Below the pieces are notes generated by a model. The model worked only from the letters and a program-made list of their open reading frames with translations, was not told the origin of the DNA and ran no database searches. DNA of 6,586 nt from Kiritimatiellia bacterium (GTDB lineage: Bacteria; Verrucomicrobiota; Kiritimatiellia; RFP12; DVOR01): the NCBI GenBank assembly GCA_017548245.1, contig JAFYMU010000062.1, positions 1 to 6,586 of the forward strand. Reading direction: 5' to 3'. Position numbers and translations under genes: made by a program. Of this stretch, positions 1 to 6,497 are shown piece after piece. Numbering within the stretch: the first letter of the stretch is position 1; every line of letters starts with the position of its first letter.

Positions 1-667
1 CTCCGAAGAGGAGATTCGCGCAACGTTGCACGCCCTCGGCAAGTCCAAACCCGAGGATGAGTTGAACTGCGCAGGGTGCGGTTACGATAGCTGTCGCGGC
101 CTCGCTTGTGCAATTTTGGCCAAGAAGGCCGAACCCCAGATGTGCGTGAGCCGGATGCGTCAATTGGCCCTCAAACAGAGTTTGGCTATTGACCGCGCCC
201 TGCCCTACGGTTTGGTCGTCGCCGATCGCCAACTCAAGATTATTGAATGCAACGAACGCTTCGCCTCAATGTTGGGCGATGTCGCCAAGTTGGCCTACGA
301 AGCACATCCCGGTTTGCGCGATGTGGACTTGAGCCGTCTCATCCCCCATCCTCAACTCTTCCGCAAGGTCTTGGAGACTGGTGAAGAGATTATCCGCCAA
401 ACGATTGACGTCGAAGGTCGCCTCTTCTCGCTCACCATCTTCAATGTGGATGTGCATGAGGTGATTGGTGCGCTCATCTTGGACATCACCGAGACCGAAC
501 AAAAGCGTCTGGCCCTCATTGAAAAGGCGCGCACGGTGGTGACCAATACGGCAAAAACGGTTCAGGAAATCGCCTTTATGTTGGGCCGCAATGCCGCAGA
601 GACCGAACTCATCCTCGACTCGGCCGTGGAAATGTTTGCCCCCCTTGACCAGGAGGGGCAATCGTGA
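1..667 (+). CDS. [FeFe]-hydrogenase-like sensory protein, C-terminal part (Fe-S domain + PAS), 5' truncated
   Basis: The reading frame is open from base 2, so the true start and any H-cluster domain lie upstream. The visible part begins with a motif (GKSKPEDELNC) typical of the region after the [FeFe]-hydrogenase large-subunit domain. It continues into a small Fe-S domain, C-x2-C-x4-C-x16-C, with the pattern CAGCGYDSC. Numbered from the TTG at base 26, these cysteines are C15, C18, C23 and C40. C28 is an additional cysteine. A PAS domain follows at about residues 50-165, ending in the usual DITETEQKR-type linker. Then comes a helical tail with the motif QEIAFMLGRNAAETE, which recurs in PAS-bearing sensory [FeFe] hydrogenases. 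From family knowledge, such proteins are cytoplasmic and thought to sense hydrogen or redox state rather than make hydrogen. The overlapping phosphatase gene supports this. The TTG at base 26 is not a credible start because the conserved motif extends upstream of it. Hydrogenase identity is inferred from the C-terminal architecture only. Confidence 0.85.
   Translation, partial: SEEEIRATLHALGKSKPEDELNCAGCGYDSCRGLACAILAKKAEPQMCVSRMRQLALKQSLAIDRALPYGLVVADRQLKIIECNERFASMLGDVAKLAYEAHPGLRDVDLSRLIPHPQLFRKVLETGEEIIRQTIDVEGRLFSLTIFNVDVHEVIGALILDITETEQKRLALIEKARTVVTNTAKTVQEIAFMLGRNAAETELILDSAVEMFAPLDQEGQS
651..658 (+). promoter_or_regulatory. Shine-Dalgarno site for the GTG start of the phosphatase gene
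   Basis: AGGAGGGG lies inside the last codons of the upstream gene, 5 bases before GTG at 664. It supports the GTG start. The GTGA overlap implies translational coupling with the sensor gene. Confidence 0.75.
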
Positions 668-1875
668 GCACCCCCTCACCCGAACAAGAGACGCCGCCCA
701 GTGCGCCCCTTCCACCGCCCTTCATCGAGGTGGACTGGTTTAACCGTCACAAGTTCCGCAAGGTTTGTAGCGGGGATATCTTTCTGAGCGAACGCCAAAA
801 GGACGGTTCGGTCGTCGCCGTACTTACCGATGGCTTGGGCAGTGGTCAGCAGGCCAATGTCTGCGCTTCGCTCACCGCCACGATGGCCATGGAGTACATG
901 CGTGCCAAGATTGACCTGCGCCGCGCCGCAACATTGATCATGGACGCGTTGCCCATCTGTCCCGAACGCCACATCACCTACTCGACCTTTACGATGGTGC
1001 ACGCCTCGCCCGAGGGCGAAGTGCGCATGATTGAGTACGAAAATCCGCCCGCAGTGTTGTTCAACGGCACCACGCCCCAACCGATTCCGCGCACACATTA
1101 CGCGCTGCCACGTTGGGAAGGGCGCAAACTCTCCTATGCCACCTTCCAAATGAAGTTGGGCGACCGCCTCTTCTTCTGTTCGGACGGCATTACGCAAGCA
1201 GGGCTCGGCACCGATGGGTATCCCTTTGGCCAAGGGTTAGAGGAGGTTATCACTTGGCTCCAAGAGGCGATTGATATCGCCCCCGATGTGGATGCCCACG
1301 TACTCTGTAAAGGGGCGGCAGACCGCGCCACGCGGTTGGATGGCGGTCGCGCCGGCGATGACACCACGGCCGCTATGCTCTACTATCGCGATCCGCGTCT
1401 CACGCAGATGCTCACAGGGTGCCCCTTTGACCGACGCCAAGATGCCGCCTTTGCGGCATTGGCCACCCAACCCGGCGTACAAACCATCATCTCGGGCGGC
1501 TCCACAGCCGATTTGATTGCGCGCGAACTCAACCGTCCCATTGACACACCGTTGATCGCGCTTGACCCCGAGGTACCTGCGGGTTCGGAAATCCCCGGCA
1601 TCGAATTGGTCACGGAGGGCTGCATCACCCTTTCGAAGGTGATTGAACTGTTGCGCGAACCCGGTCCCGATGTGCGCGTTAACCCCGCCACGAAGATGCG
1701 CGACTTGCTCCTCAAATCCGACCGCATCTTCATTGATGTGGGTACGGCTATCAACCCCGCCCACCAAGATCCGAATCTGCCGGTAGCGTTGGACATTCGC
1801 CGCAATATCGTCAAAGATCTCGCCAATACGCTCCAAACACGTTACTTCAAAGAGGTGGAAATCCGCTTCCACTAA
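664..1875 (+). CDS. SpoIIE/PP2C-family protein serine phosphatase with hydrogenase-linked C-terminal domain
   Basis: This is a 403-residue cytoplasmic protein. A proline-rich N-terminus (residues 1-20) precedes a SpoIIE-type PPM phosphatase domain at about 30-245. The metal-binding motifs are in order: SGD at 36-38, TDGLGSG at 55-61, FFCSDG at 170-175 and GDDTT at 231-235. All the expected aspartates are present, so it should be an active Mn/Mg-dependent serine/threonine phosphatase. Residues of about 255-403 form a second domain with ISGGSTADLIARE (276-288), LVTEG (315-319) and VGTAINPAHQ (359-368). I recall this domain from SpoIIE proteins encoded beside PAS-type [FeFe] hydrogenases. Its function is not known to me. 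The GTG start overlaps the upstream stop (GTGA) and has a strong Shine-Dalgarno site. The phosphatase is presumably the output of the upstream sensor, acting on an anti-sigma-antagonist-like or other phosphoprotein not encoded here. No kinase or STAS gene is visible in the window. Confidence 0.9.
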   Translation: MSTPSPEQETPPSAPLPPPFIEVDWFNRHKFRKVCSGDIFLSERQKDGSVVAVLTDGLGSGQQANVCASLTATMAMEYMRAKIDLRRAATLIMDALPICPERHITYSTFTMVHASPEGEVRMIEYENPPAVLFNGTTPQPIPRTHYALPRWEGRKLSYATFQMKLGDRLFFCSDGITQAGLGTDGYPFGQGLEEVITWLQEAIDIAPDVDAHVLCKGAADRATRLDGGRAGDDTTAAMLYYRDPRLTQMLTGCPFDRRQDAAFAALATQPGVQTIISGGSTADLIARELNRPIDTPLIALDPEVPAGSEIPGIELVTEGCITLSKVIELLREPGPDVRVNPATKMRDLLLKSDRIFIDVGTAINPAHQDPNLPVALDIRRNIVKDLANTLQTRYFKEVEIRFH

Positions 1876-1888
1876 GCCGTTTTACGAA

Positions 1889-1893
1889 AAGGA
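1889..1893 (+). promoter_or_regulatory. Shine-Dalgarno site for the metallopeptidase-like gene
   Basis: AAGGA lies 7 bases before ATG at 1901, in the 25-base gap after the phosphatase stop. It supports this start, which also gives a proper signal peptide. Confidence 0.65.
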
Positions 1894-1900
1894 CGAACCC

Positions 1901-3388
1901 ATGTTCTCGCCCCCACCCGTTTTTCTTCGCCGATGGCACGTTGTTACGTTCGCCCTCCTCTTACCTTGTCTACTCATGGCAAAGGTGCCGACCTTTAACC
2001 AACGCATCACTTGTGGCCCCTTACGCGTTCCCTTGCCCAAAGGCGTTTCCCAAGAGGCGCCGCCCGCCGTAGAGACCTTCACCTACACCTTTACCCGTGG
2101 CAACAAGAGCGGCACGGAAGAACGTTTTGATCCGCGTCAGCTGTGGGAACAAGAGCAACGTCTCGGCAAGTGGACTGATGACGATGGCAACACCTACGAA
2201 CTCGTCGCGCCAACGAGCGTGATTGACGCCTTTGATAAGGGCTTTGAGAACAAGTACAACCAAATCATGCCGCATGTGCTGAAGGAAGAGTACACGCTCA
2301 ACCGTAAGAAGGTGGGCAAACTCGTTGCCAAACGTCTGCCGCAGTGGCTCACGGATTGGACCGATAAATCCTTCTCTGCGCCCCAAAAACTCCGTGGCAT
2401 GAGTGCCGTGTCGCAAGCCCTCTTTGCCGAAGCACCGGGCATGGCCGCGCTCATCGTCTACCTCAAGAGTAATCCCAACCAACCCTATGTCTTGTTGATA
2501 ACCACCCCCAATGATCCCGCTTCGGCCTGGAAGACGCCCCTGACGCGCGCCCTCTCGGGTTTTGCAGACGCCGGCAAGCAACTCAAGTCCAATCAGCAGA
2601 GCGTGGATGGTTGGCAGACCCTTGAGCAGCCGCCCTACCGTCTCTACTCCAACTTGCCCAAACAGCAGACGAAGTTTCTCAACACCCTCTTGGGCAATAT
2701 GCAGCAGATGCGTAAGGTCTACACCACCTATCTGCCCGAACCCAAGAATCTCAAAGTCCCCACGAGCGTCATTCGCGTCTTTGCCTCGCCCGAGGAGTAT
2801 CGCGCCTATGTAGGCGAAAATCTTGGATGGAGCGCGGGCCTCTTCTCCTCCACCCACCGCGAACTCGTCGTAATGGGCAACGCAGAAGAGGATTCCAATA
2901 AGAAACAGAAGGACGATATTCGTTCGACCACCTTCCATGAAGGCTTCCACCAGTACCTCTTCCTCATTACGCCACCCACCGTGGAGGTGCCGATTTGGTT
3001 CAACGAAGGGCACGCCACCTTCTTTGAAACCTTTGAGCGCACCCGCAATGGCGTCAAACCCACAATCTCCCCGCGCTTACTTCAAGTGAAGAAAGATTCG
3101 CGTTTCTGCACCGCCGAAGGCATCGCACTGTTGATGTCCTTTAGCCGCGAGATCTTCTATCATGATAAGAACCGTGACACCGCCTATGCCTCGGCTTGGG
3201 TCTTGGTCCACTGGCTCCGAACCGAAGCGCCCAAGGAGTTGGGCAACACGCTCAACGACTATTACCGTCTCCTCTGCAAGGGCAAGACGCCCCAAGAGGC
3301 CCAAGCCGCCATCTACACCCCTGCCATTTGCGAACGCATCGCAGAGGGACTCTGGCGTTTTGTTGAAAAGAACGATTACGCTCACTAA
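1901..3388 (+). CDS. Exported DUF1570-like putative zinc metallopeptidase (gluzincin type)
   Basis: This is a 495-residue protein. Its N-terminus looks like a Sec signal peptide: arginines at 10-11, a hydrophobic core at about 12-26, and likely cleavage after A27. C23 follows a proline, so it is not a good lipobox and a lipoprotein is unlikely. The main clue is HEGFH at 346-350, then WFNEGHATFFE with E369. This is HEXXH plus exactly 18 residues plus E, the zinc-ligand spacing of gluzincins such as the M1 family. The surrounding pattern (TFHEGFHQY, then WFNEGHA) resembles the DUF1570/peptidase MA-like proteins common in planctomycetes and relatives. The N-terminal 300 residues include charged, basic and aromatic stretches but no domain I can name. 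It probably acts in the periplasm or outside the cell; its substrate is unknown. It sits 25 bases after the phosphatase gene and 24 before the sulfatase, so it is likely in the same transcript. Catalytic activity is inferred from the motif, not shown. Confidence 0.8.
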   Translation: MFSPPPVFLRRWHVVTFALLLPCLLMAKVPTFNQRITCGPLRVPLPKGVSQEAPPAVETFTYTFTRGNKSGTEERFDPRQLWEQEQRLGKWTDDDGNTYELVAPTSVIDAFDKGFENKYNQIMPHVLKEEYTLNRKKVGKLVAKRLPQWLTDWTDKSFSAPQKLRGMSAVSQALFAEAPGMAALIVYLKSNPNQPYVLLITTPNDPASAWKTPLTRALSGFADAGKQLKSNQQSVDGWQTLEQPPYRLYSNLPKQQTKFLNTLLGNMQQMRKVYTTYLPEPKNLKVPTSVIRVFASPEEYRAYVGENLGWSAGLFSSTHRELVVMGNAEEDSNKKQKDDIRSTTFHEGFHQYLFLITPPTVEVPIWFNEGHATFFETFERTRNGVKPTISPRLLQVKKDSRFCTAEGIALLMSFSREIFYHDKNRDTAYASAWVLVHWLRTEAPKELGNTLNDYYRLLCKGKTPQEAQAAIYTPAICERIAEGLWRFVEKNDYAH

Positions 3389-3400
3389 CCCCTTTTGATT

Positions 3401-3403
3401 GGA
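3401..3403 (+). promoter_or_regulatory. Weak ribosome-binding site that favours ATG 3413 for the sulfatase
   Basis: A short GGA (within TTGGAC) lies 9 bases before ATG at 3413. The alternative in-frame TTG at 3395 has no purine-rich site in front of it and would place six extra residues before a Tat signal. The match is weak, but the GGAC core also occurs before the starts at 1901 and 4995. Confidence 0.4.
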
Positions 3404-3412
3404 CACCACCCT

Positions 3413-4957
3413 ATGGCAGCCCTCTCTCGTCGCACCTTTTTGAAGCAACTCGGCCTCGGTTGCACCGCCCTTGTTGCAGGGGGCAACTTGCCCCTTCCCG
3501 AAACACCCCCGCGTCCGCGTAACATCCTCTTTATCCTTGCCGACGACCTCGGTTGGGGCGATGTGAGTTGTTACGGTACCACGCCGAACCTCACGCCTTT
3601 CATTGATGCCTATGCCCAACGCGGTGTCACCTTCACCGATGCCCACTCCCCCGCCTCGACCTGCACGCCCACGCGTTACGCCATCTTTACGGGTTGCTAC
3701 GCATGGCGTCGTCCTGGCACAGGCATTGCCCAAGGGGACGCGGCGCTTCTCATCAATCCCAAACTCGAAACCTTGCCAAAGTTGATGCAACGTTCGGGCA
3801 TGGTCACGGGTGCCGTTGGCAAATGGCATCTCGGCATGGGTTTGGGTCCGGGCAAGACGAATTGGAATCAGCCCATCTCCCCCTCGGCCAACGATATCGG
3901 TTTTGACTACACCTTCCTCATGGCCGCCACCGCAGACCGAACCCCCTGCGTTTATGTGGAGGACGGGCGCGTCGTCAATCACGACCCCAATGATCCCATT
4001 GAGGTCAATTACCAACGCAACTACCCGGGCGAACCCGATGGCGTGCGCGATCGCGCCTCGCTCAAACTTGATTGGCACCATGGTCACAATCAGGCCGTCG
4101 TCAATGGTATTGGGCGCATTGGCTACATGAAGGGTGGCGAAAAGGCGCGTTGGAAGGACGAGGATATGGCCGACATCTTCGTGGATAAGGCCTGTGCTTT
4201 CATGGAGGCGAACCGCGAAAAGCCCTTCTTCCTCTACCTTGGGACGAACGATATTCACGTACCGCGCGTACCCCATCCGCGCTTTGTGGGGTCGACACCC
4301 TTTGGACCGCGTGGCGATGCAACGCGCCAATTCGACGATTCGGTTCGCCGTGTGATTGAGAAGTTGCGCGAATTGGGGTTGGAACGCGATACGTTGGTCG
4401 TCATCACCTCCGACAATGGCCCCGTGGTCAACGATGGTTACATGGATGAAGCAGAGGAAAAACTCGGCAATCACCGTCCTGCCGCCCACTGGCGTGGCAC
4501 CAAGTACACGCCCTTTGAAGGCGGCCATCGCGTGCCCTTCATCGCTGTGTGGGAGGGCCAAATCCCTGCCAACCGTCGCAGCAACGCCCTCCTCTCCTTG
4601 GTGGACCTTGGCCATACCTTCGCCACCTTGCGCGGACAGACGCTCTCTGCCGATGCGATGCCCGACTCCTTTGACGTACATCGCGCCCTCTTGGATCCCG
4701 AAGCCGCCTCGACCCGAACCGCCCTCATCAGTCAGGACTGGTACATGAGCTACCGCGAAGGCGAATGGAAGTATATCGTTCCGCGCCGCGCTGGCAATGC
4801 GCCAAATGAGAAGACCAATCCGCAGAATGGTGCCCTCTTCCATCTGACCAACGATGAAAGCGAGGGGACGAACCTTATTACGCGTCATCCCAAAAAGGCG
4901 AAGGCGCTTCATAACGCCCTCCTCCGTGCCATCCGTGCAGGCCGCACGCGCCCCTAA
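3413..4957 (+). CDS. Tat-exported type I sulfatase (arylsulfatase-like, formylglycine dependent)
   Basis: This 514-residue enzyme should hydrolyse a sulfate ester, probably on a sulfated glycan; the substrate cannot be read from sequence. A Tat signal opens the protein: SRRTFLK at residues 5-11, then a hydrophobic stretch to about 28. Active-site features appear in order. LADDLGWGD carries metal ligands D44 and D45. CTPTR at 84-88 is the C-x-P-x-R signature, in which C84 is converted to formylglycine. GKWHLG has K137 and H139, NDIHVP has H282, and TSDNG has D334 and N335. K364 precedes FEGGHRVP. All the usual catalytic and metal residues of the arylsulfatase A fold are therefore present. Length is normal for the S1 family. 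Export by Tat fits a protein modified and folded in the cytoplasm first. A cysteine-type sulfatase in an anaerobe would need a radical-SAM maturase (anSME), which is not in this window. ATG 3413 was chosen over TTG 3395 because it gives a standard Tat n-region. Confidence 0.93.
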   Translation: MAALSRRTFLKQLGLGCTALVAGGNLPLPETPPRPRNILFILADDLGWGDVSCYGTTPNLTPFIDAYAQRGVTFTDAHSPASTCTPTRYAIFTGCYAWRRPGTGIAQGDAALLINPKLETLPKLMQRSGMVTGAVGKWHLGMGLGPGKTNWNQPISPSANDIGFDYTFLMAATADRTPCVYVEDGRVVNHDPNDPIEVNYQRNYPGEPDGVRDRASLKLDWHHGHNQAVVNGIGRIGYMKGGEKARWKDEDMADIFVDKACAFMEANREKPFFLYLGTNDIHVPRVPHPRFVGSTPFGPRGDATRQFDDSVRRVIEKLRELGLERDTLVVITSDNGPVVNDGYMDEAEEKLGNHRPAAHWRGTKYTPFEGGHRVPFIAVWEGQIPANRRSNALLSLVDLGHTFATLRGQTLSADAMPDSFDVHRALLDPEAASTRTALISQDWYMSYREGEWKYIVPRRAGNAPNEKTNPQNGALFHLTNDESEGTNLITRHPKKAKALHNALLRAIRAGRTRP

Positions 4958-4981
4958 GGCCGTGCGCGCCCTTATCCATTG

Positions 4982-4986
4982 AAGGA
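4982..4986 (+). promoter_or_regulatory. Shine-Dalgarno site for the GTG start of the membrane protein gene
   Basis: AAGGA lies 8 bases before GTG at 4995, in the 37-base gap after the sulfatase stop. It decides this unusual start codon; no in-frame ATG occurs until the predicted membrane part, at residue 35. Confidence 0.65.
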
Positions 4987-4994
4987 CTTTTGCC

Positions 4995-6497
4995 GTGCGG
5001 TTCATCCCCACCCTCACCTCCTCTCTCCGCAAGCTCTGCGCGTTCTTTGAACGTCCATGGGGGCTCAACCTGACCCTTGCGACCCTCTTTGTGGGCACAA
5101 TGGTCGCCGCCTTCTGGGAGGTATTGCCAGGATCAGTGCTCTTCTTGGCCCCCGATGCACCGCTCGAACCCCTCACCTTCCGCGAAGCCTGTGCCCAACT
5201 CGCCAGCCCTGCTCCCGCGCTCCTCAACCTCTTTCGTCTGATTCCCTTCCCGTGGGGCTACGAATGTAGTTTTTGGTTCGACATGATGCTCTTGGGGGCA
5301 ACAGCCTTCTTGCTCTTGCGAAGCTATCGCCTCCCATGGGGTTCGGCCTGGGTCGGCGCCTTTGCGGCCGCCTTTACGGGTTACTTCGCCACGCTCTTCT
5401 GCGCAGGCCACCGAGGGGTCGTGGACGCCATCGCCGTTACGGCCTTCGCCTTCTGGCTCCTCCAACGCGCCGTGCAGAGCCAACAATGGCGTTGGTTCGT
5501 TGCCTTAGGCCTCGTGTTGCCCTTGGGATTGGCGGCCCAAGCCGATATTTGGTTCATCTTTGTCTTAGCCTTAGCGGCCTACGCGTTGGTCCAGATTATC
5601 CTGCAATGCCGCGCCACGGAGACGCGTTCGGTCTTACGTCGCCTCGCCCCACGCTTCGCCCTCGCCTTACTGCTCTTTGGACTCACGGGCATTCCAGCCC
5701 TCCGTCACACCTTTGGCGCCGCCCAAGCCACCCGCAGTGCCCAACTCCAACAAGCCACTGCCGCCCACACATCACGAACCGCCGAACGCCATGCGCAGTG
5801 GCGTTTTACCACCGATTGGTCGCTTCCGCCCGAGGATTGCATTGACTTCCTGTGGCCGAACGCCAAGGGCTGCACCTCTTACGCCTTTGATCCGTCGCCC
5901 TACCGCGGCCGAATGGGTTCGGCCACGCAGGTCTTGCGTCAGCATAGCATTCACATTGGCGCGCTCACCCTCCTCTTAGCCCTTCTCGCGGTCGCCTGGC
6001 GCAACCCCGACCTGCGCCACACCCACCGTTCGTTCTGGGCTAGCCTCGCGGTGATTTCACTCCTCCTCGCCTTTGGACGCTACACGCCGTTCTACCAATG
6101 GGTGTGGCACTTACCCTTCATTGACCAAATCCGTGCGCCCGTCAAATGGTTGCACCTCACAGGCTTTGCGGTAGCGCTCTTGGCGGGCATGGGTTCGGCC
6201 ACGCTGCTCAAACGCTCCCACCCCGCCACGGCGGTGCTTCTCTGCACGTGGTTGGCCATTACGAGTGTCTGCGTGATTCGCCCCTTTGTCTTCCCGATTC
6301 GCCTCCCCGATGAGGCGCGCTTCGCCCAATTGCCACCCCATGCGCGCGTCTTTGCGACCGCGAACTTCCACGCTTTTCTCCGCGCCCACGGATACGTTCC
6401 CACGGACAATCCCTACCGCGCCCACGCCGCCCTCATGCTCCGTCCTGCGGGTCACGGCTTTGAACTCAAACTCATCCTTCCGGAGGTGCGCCGATGA
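4995..6497 (+). CDS. YfhO-like polytopic inner-membrane protein (possible GT-C-type glycosyltransferase relative)
   Basis: This is a 500-residue integral membrane protein with about 9-11 hydrophobic segments. I place them roughly at 24-43, 93-108, 116-136, 142-157, 168-181, 185-203, 220-236, 319-335, 346-360, 385-403 and 411-428. A hydrophilic loop spans about 240-315 and a soluble tail spans 435-500. The loop contains WSLPPED (275-281) followed by FLWPNAKG. The segment GRYTPFYQWVWHLPF, followed by IRAPVKWLH at 379-387, also stands out. These resemble the W-S-x-P-P-E/D and R-A-P-x-R/K patterns I associate with YfhO-family and related large bacterial membrane proteins. Such proteins are considered possible lipid-linked sugar transferases of the cell envelope, but most are untested. 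At 500 residues this is shorter than typical YfhO proteins, which exceed 800. No clear GT-C acidic catalytic motif could be picked out in the first external loop. Its stop overlaps the next gene (ATGA). Family assignment is from remembered motifs; membrane location is firm. Confidence 0.7.
   Translation: MRFIPTLTSSLRKLCAFFERPWGLNLTLATLFVGTMVAAFWEVLPGSVLFLAPDAPLEPLTFREACAQLASPAPALLNLFRLIPFPWGYECSFWFDMMLLGATAFLLLRSYRLPWGSAWVGAFAAAFTGYFATLFCAGHRGVVDAIAVTAFAFWLLQRAVQSQQWRWFVALGLVLPLGLAAQADIWFIFVLALAAYALVQIILQCRATETRSVLRRLAPRFALALLLFGLTGIPALRHTFGAAQATRSAQLQQATAAHTSRTAERHAQWRFTTDWSLPPEDCIDFLWPNAKGCTSYAFDPSPYRGRMGSATQVLRQHSIHIGALTLLLALLAVAWRNPDLRHTHRSFWASLAVISLLLAFGRYTPFYQWVWHLPFIDQIRAPVKWLHLTGFAVALLAGMGSATLLKRSHPATAVLLCTWLAITSVCVIRPFVFPIRLPDEARFAQLPPHARVFATANFHAFLRAHGYVPTDNPYRAHAALMLRPAGHGFELKLILPEVRR
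6482..6486 (+). promoter_or_regulatory. Shine-Dalgarno site for the last, partial gene
   Basis: GGAGG lies inside the end of the membrane protein gene, 7 bases before ATG at 6494. It supports the ATGA-overlapping start rather than the ATG at 6498. Confidence 0.65.

Noticed and set aside
1880..1890. TTTTACGAAAA, a small hairpin just before a ribosome-binding site.
   Set aside because: Four A-T pairs around a 3-base loop are not stable. Chance is the simpler explanation.
1966..1971. Cysteine C23 in the metallopeptidase leader as a lipoprotein attachment site.
   Set aside because: The residues before it (LLP) do not fit a lipobox because proline precedes the cysteine. A normal signal-peptidase cleavage after A27 fits better.
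2021..3013. A 330-codon minus-strand open frame inside the metallopeptidase-like gene.
   Set aside because: It lies fully antisense to a gene with a signal peptide and zinc motif, and it shows no recognisable domain. The same codon-bias effect accounts for it.
4955..4974. Inverted repeat TAAGG...CCTTA after the sulfatase stop, a possible hairpin.
   Set aside because: The stem is only 5 pairs, then a mismatch and 2 pairs, and no T-run follows. It is too weak to call a terminator.
3077..5227. A 716-codon open frame on the minus strand under the peptidase, sulfatase and membrane protein genes.
   Set aside because: It runs across three well-supported genes and their gaps on the opposite strand, and its translation resembles no protein. 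The strong C-ending codon bias of the sense genes removes antisense stops and explains it.
5913..6204. A 16-base direct repeat, ATGGGTTCGGCCACGC, at 5913-5928 and 6189-6204.
   Set aside because: Both copies encode MGSAT in the same frame with the gene's preferred codons. There is no further similarity around them, so it is likely coincidence and not a duplication or mobile-element trace.
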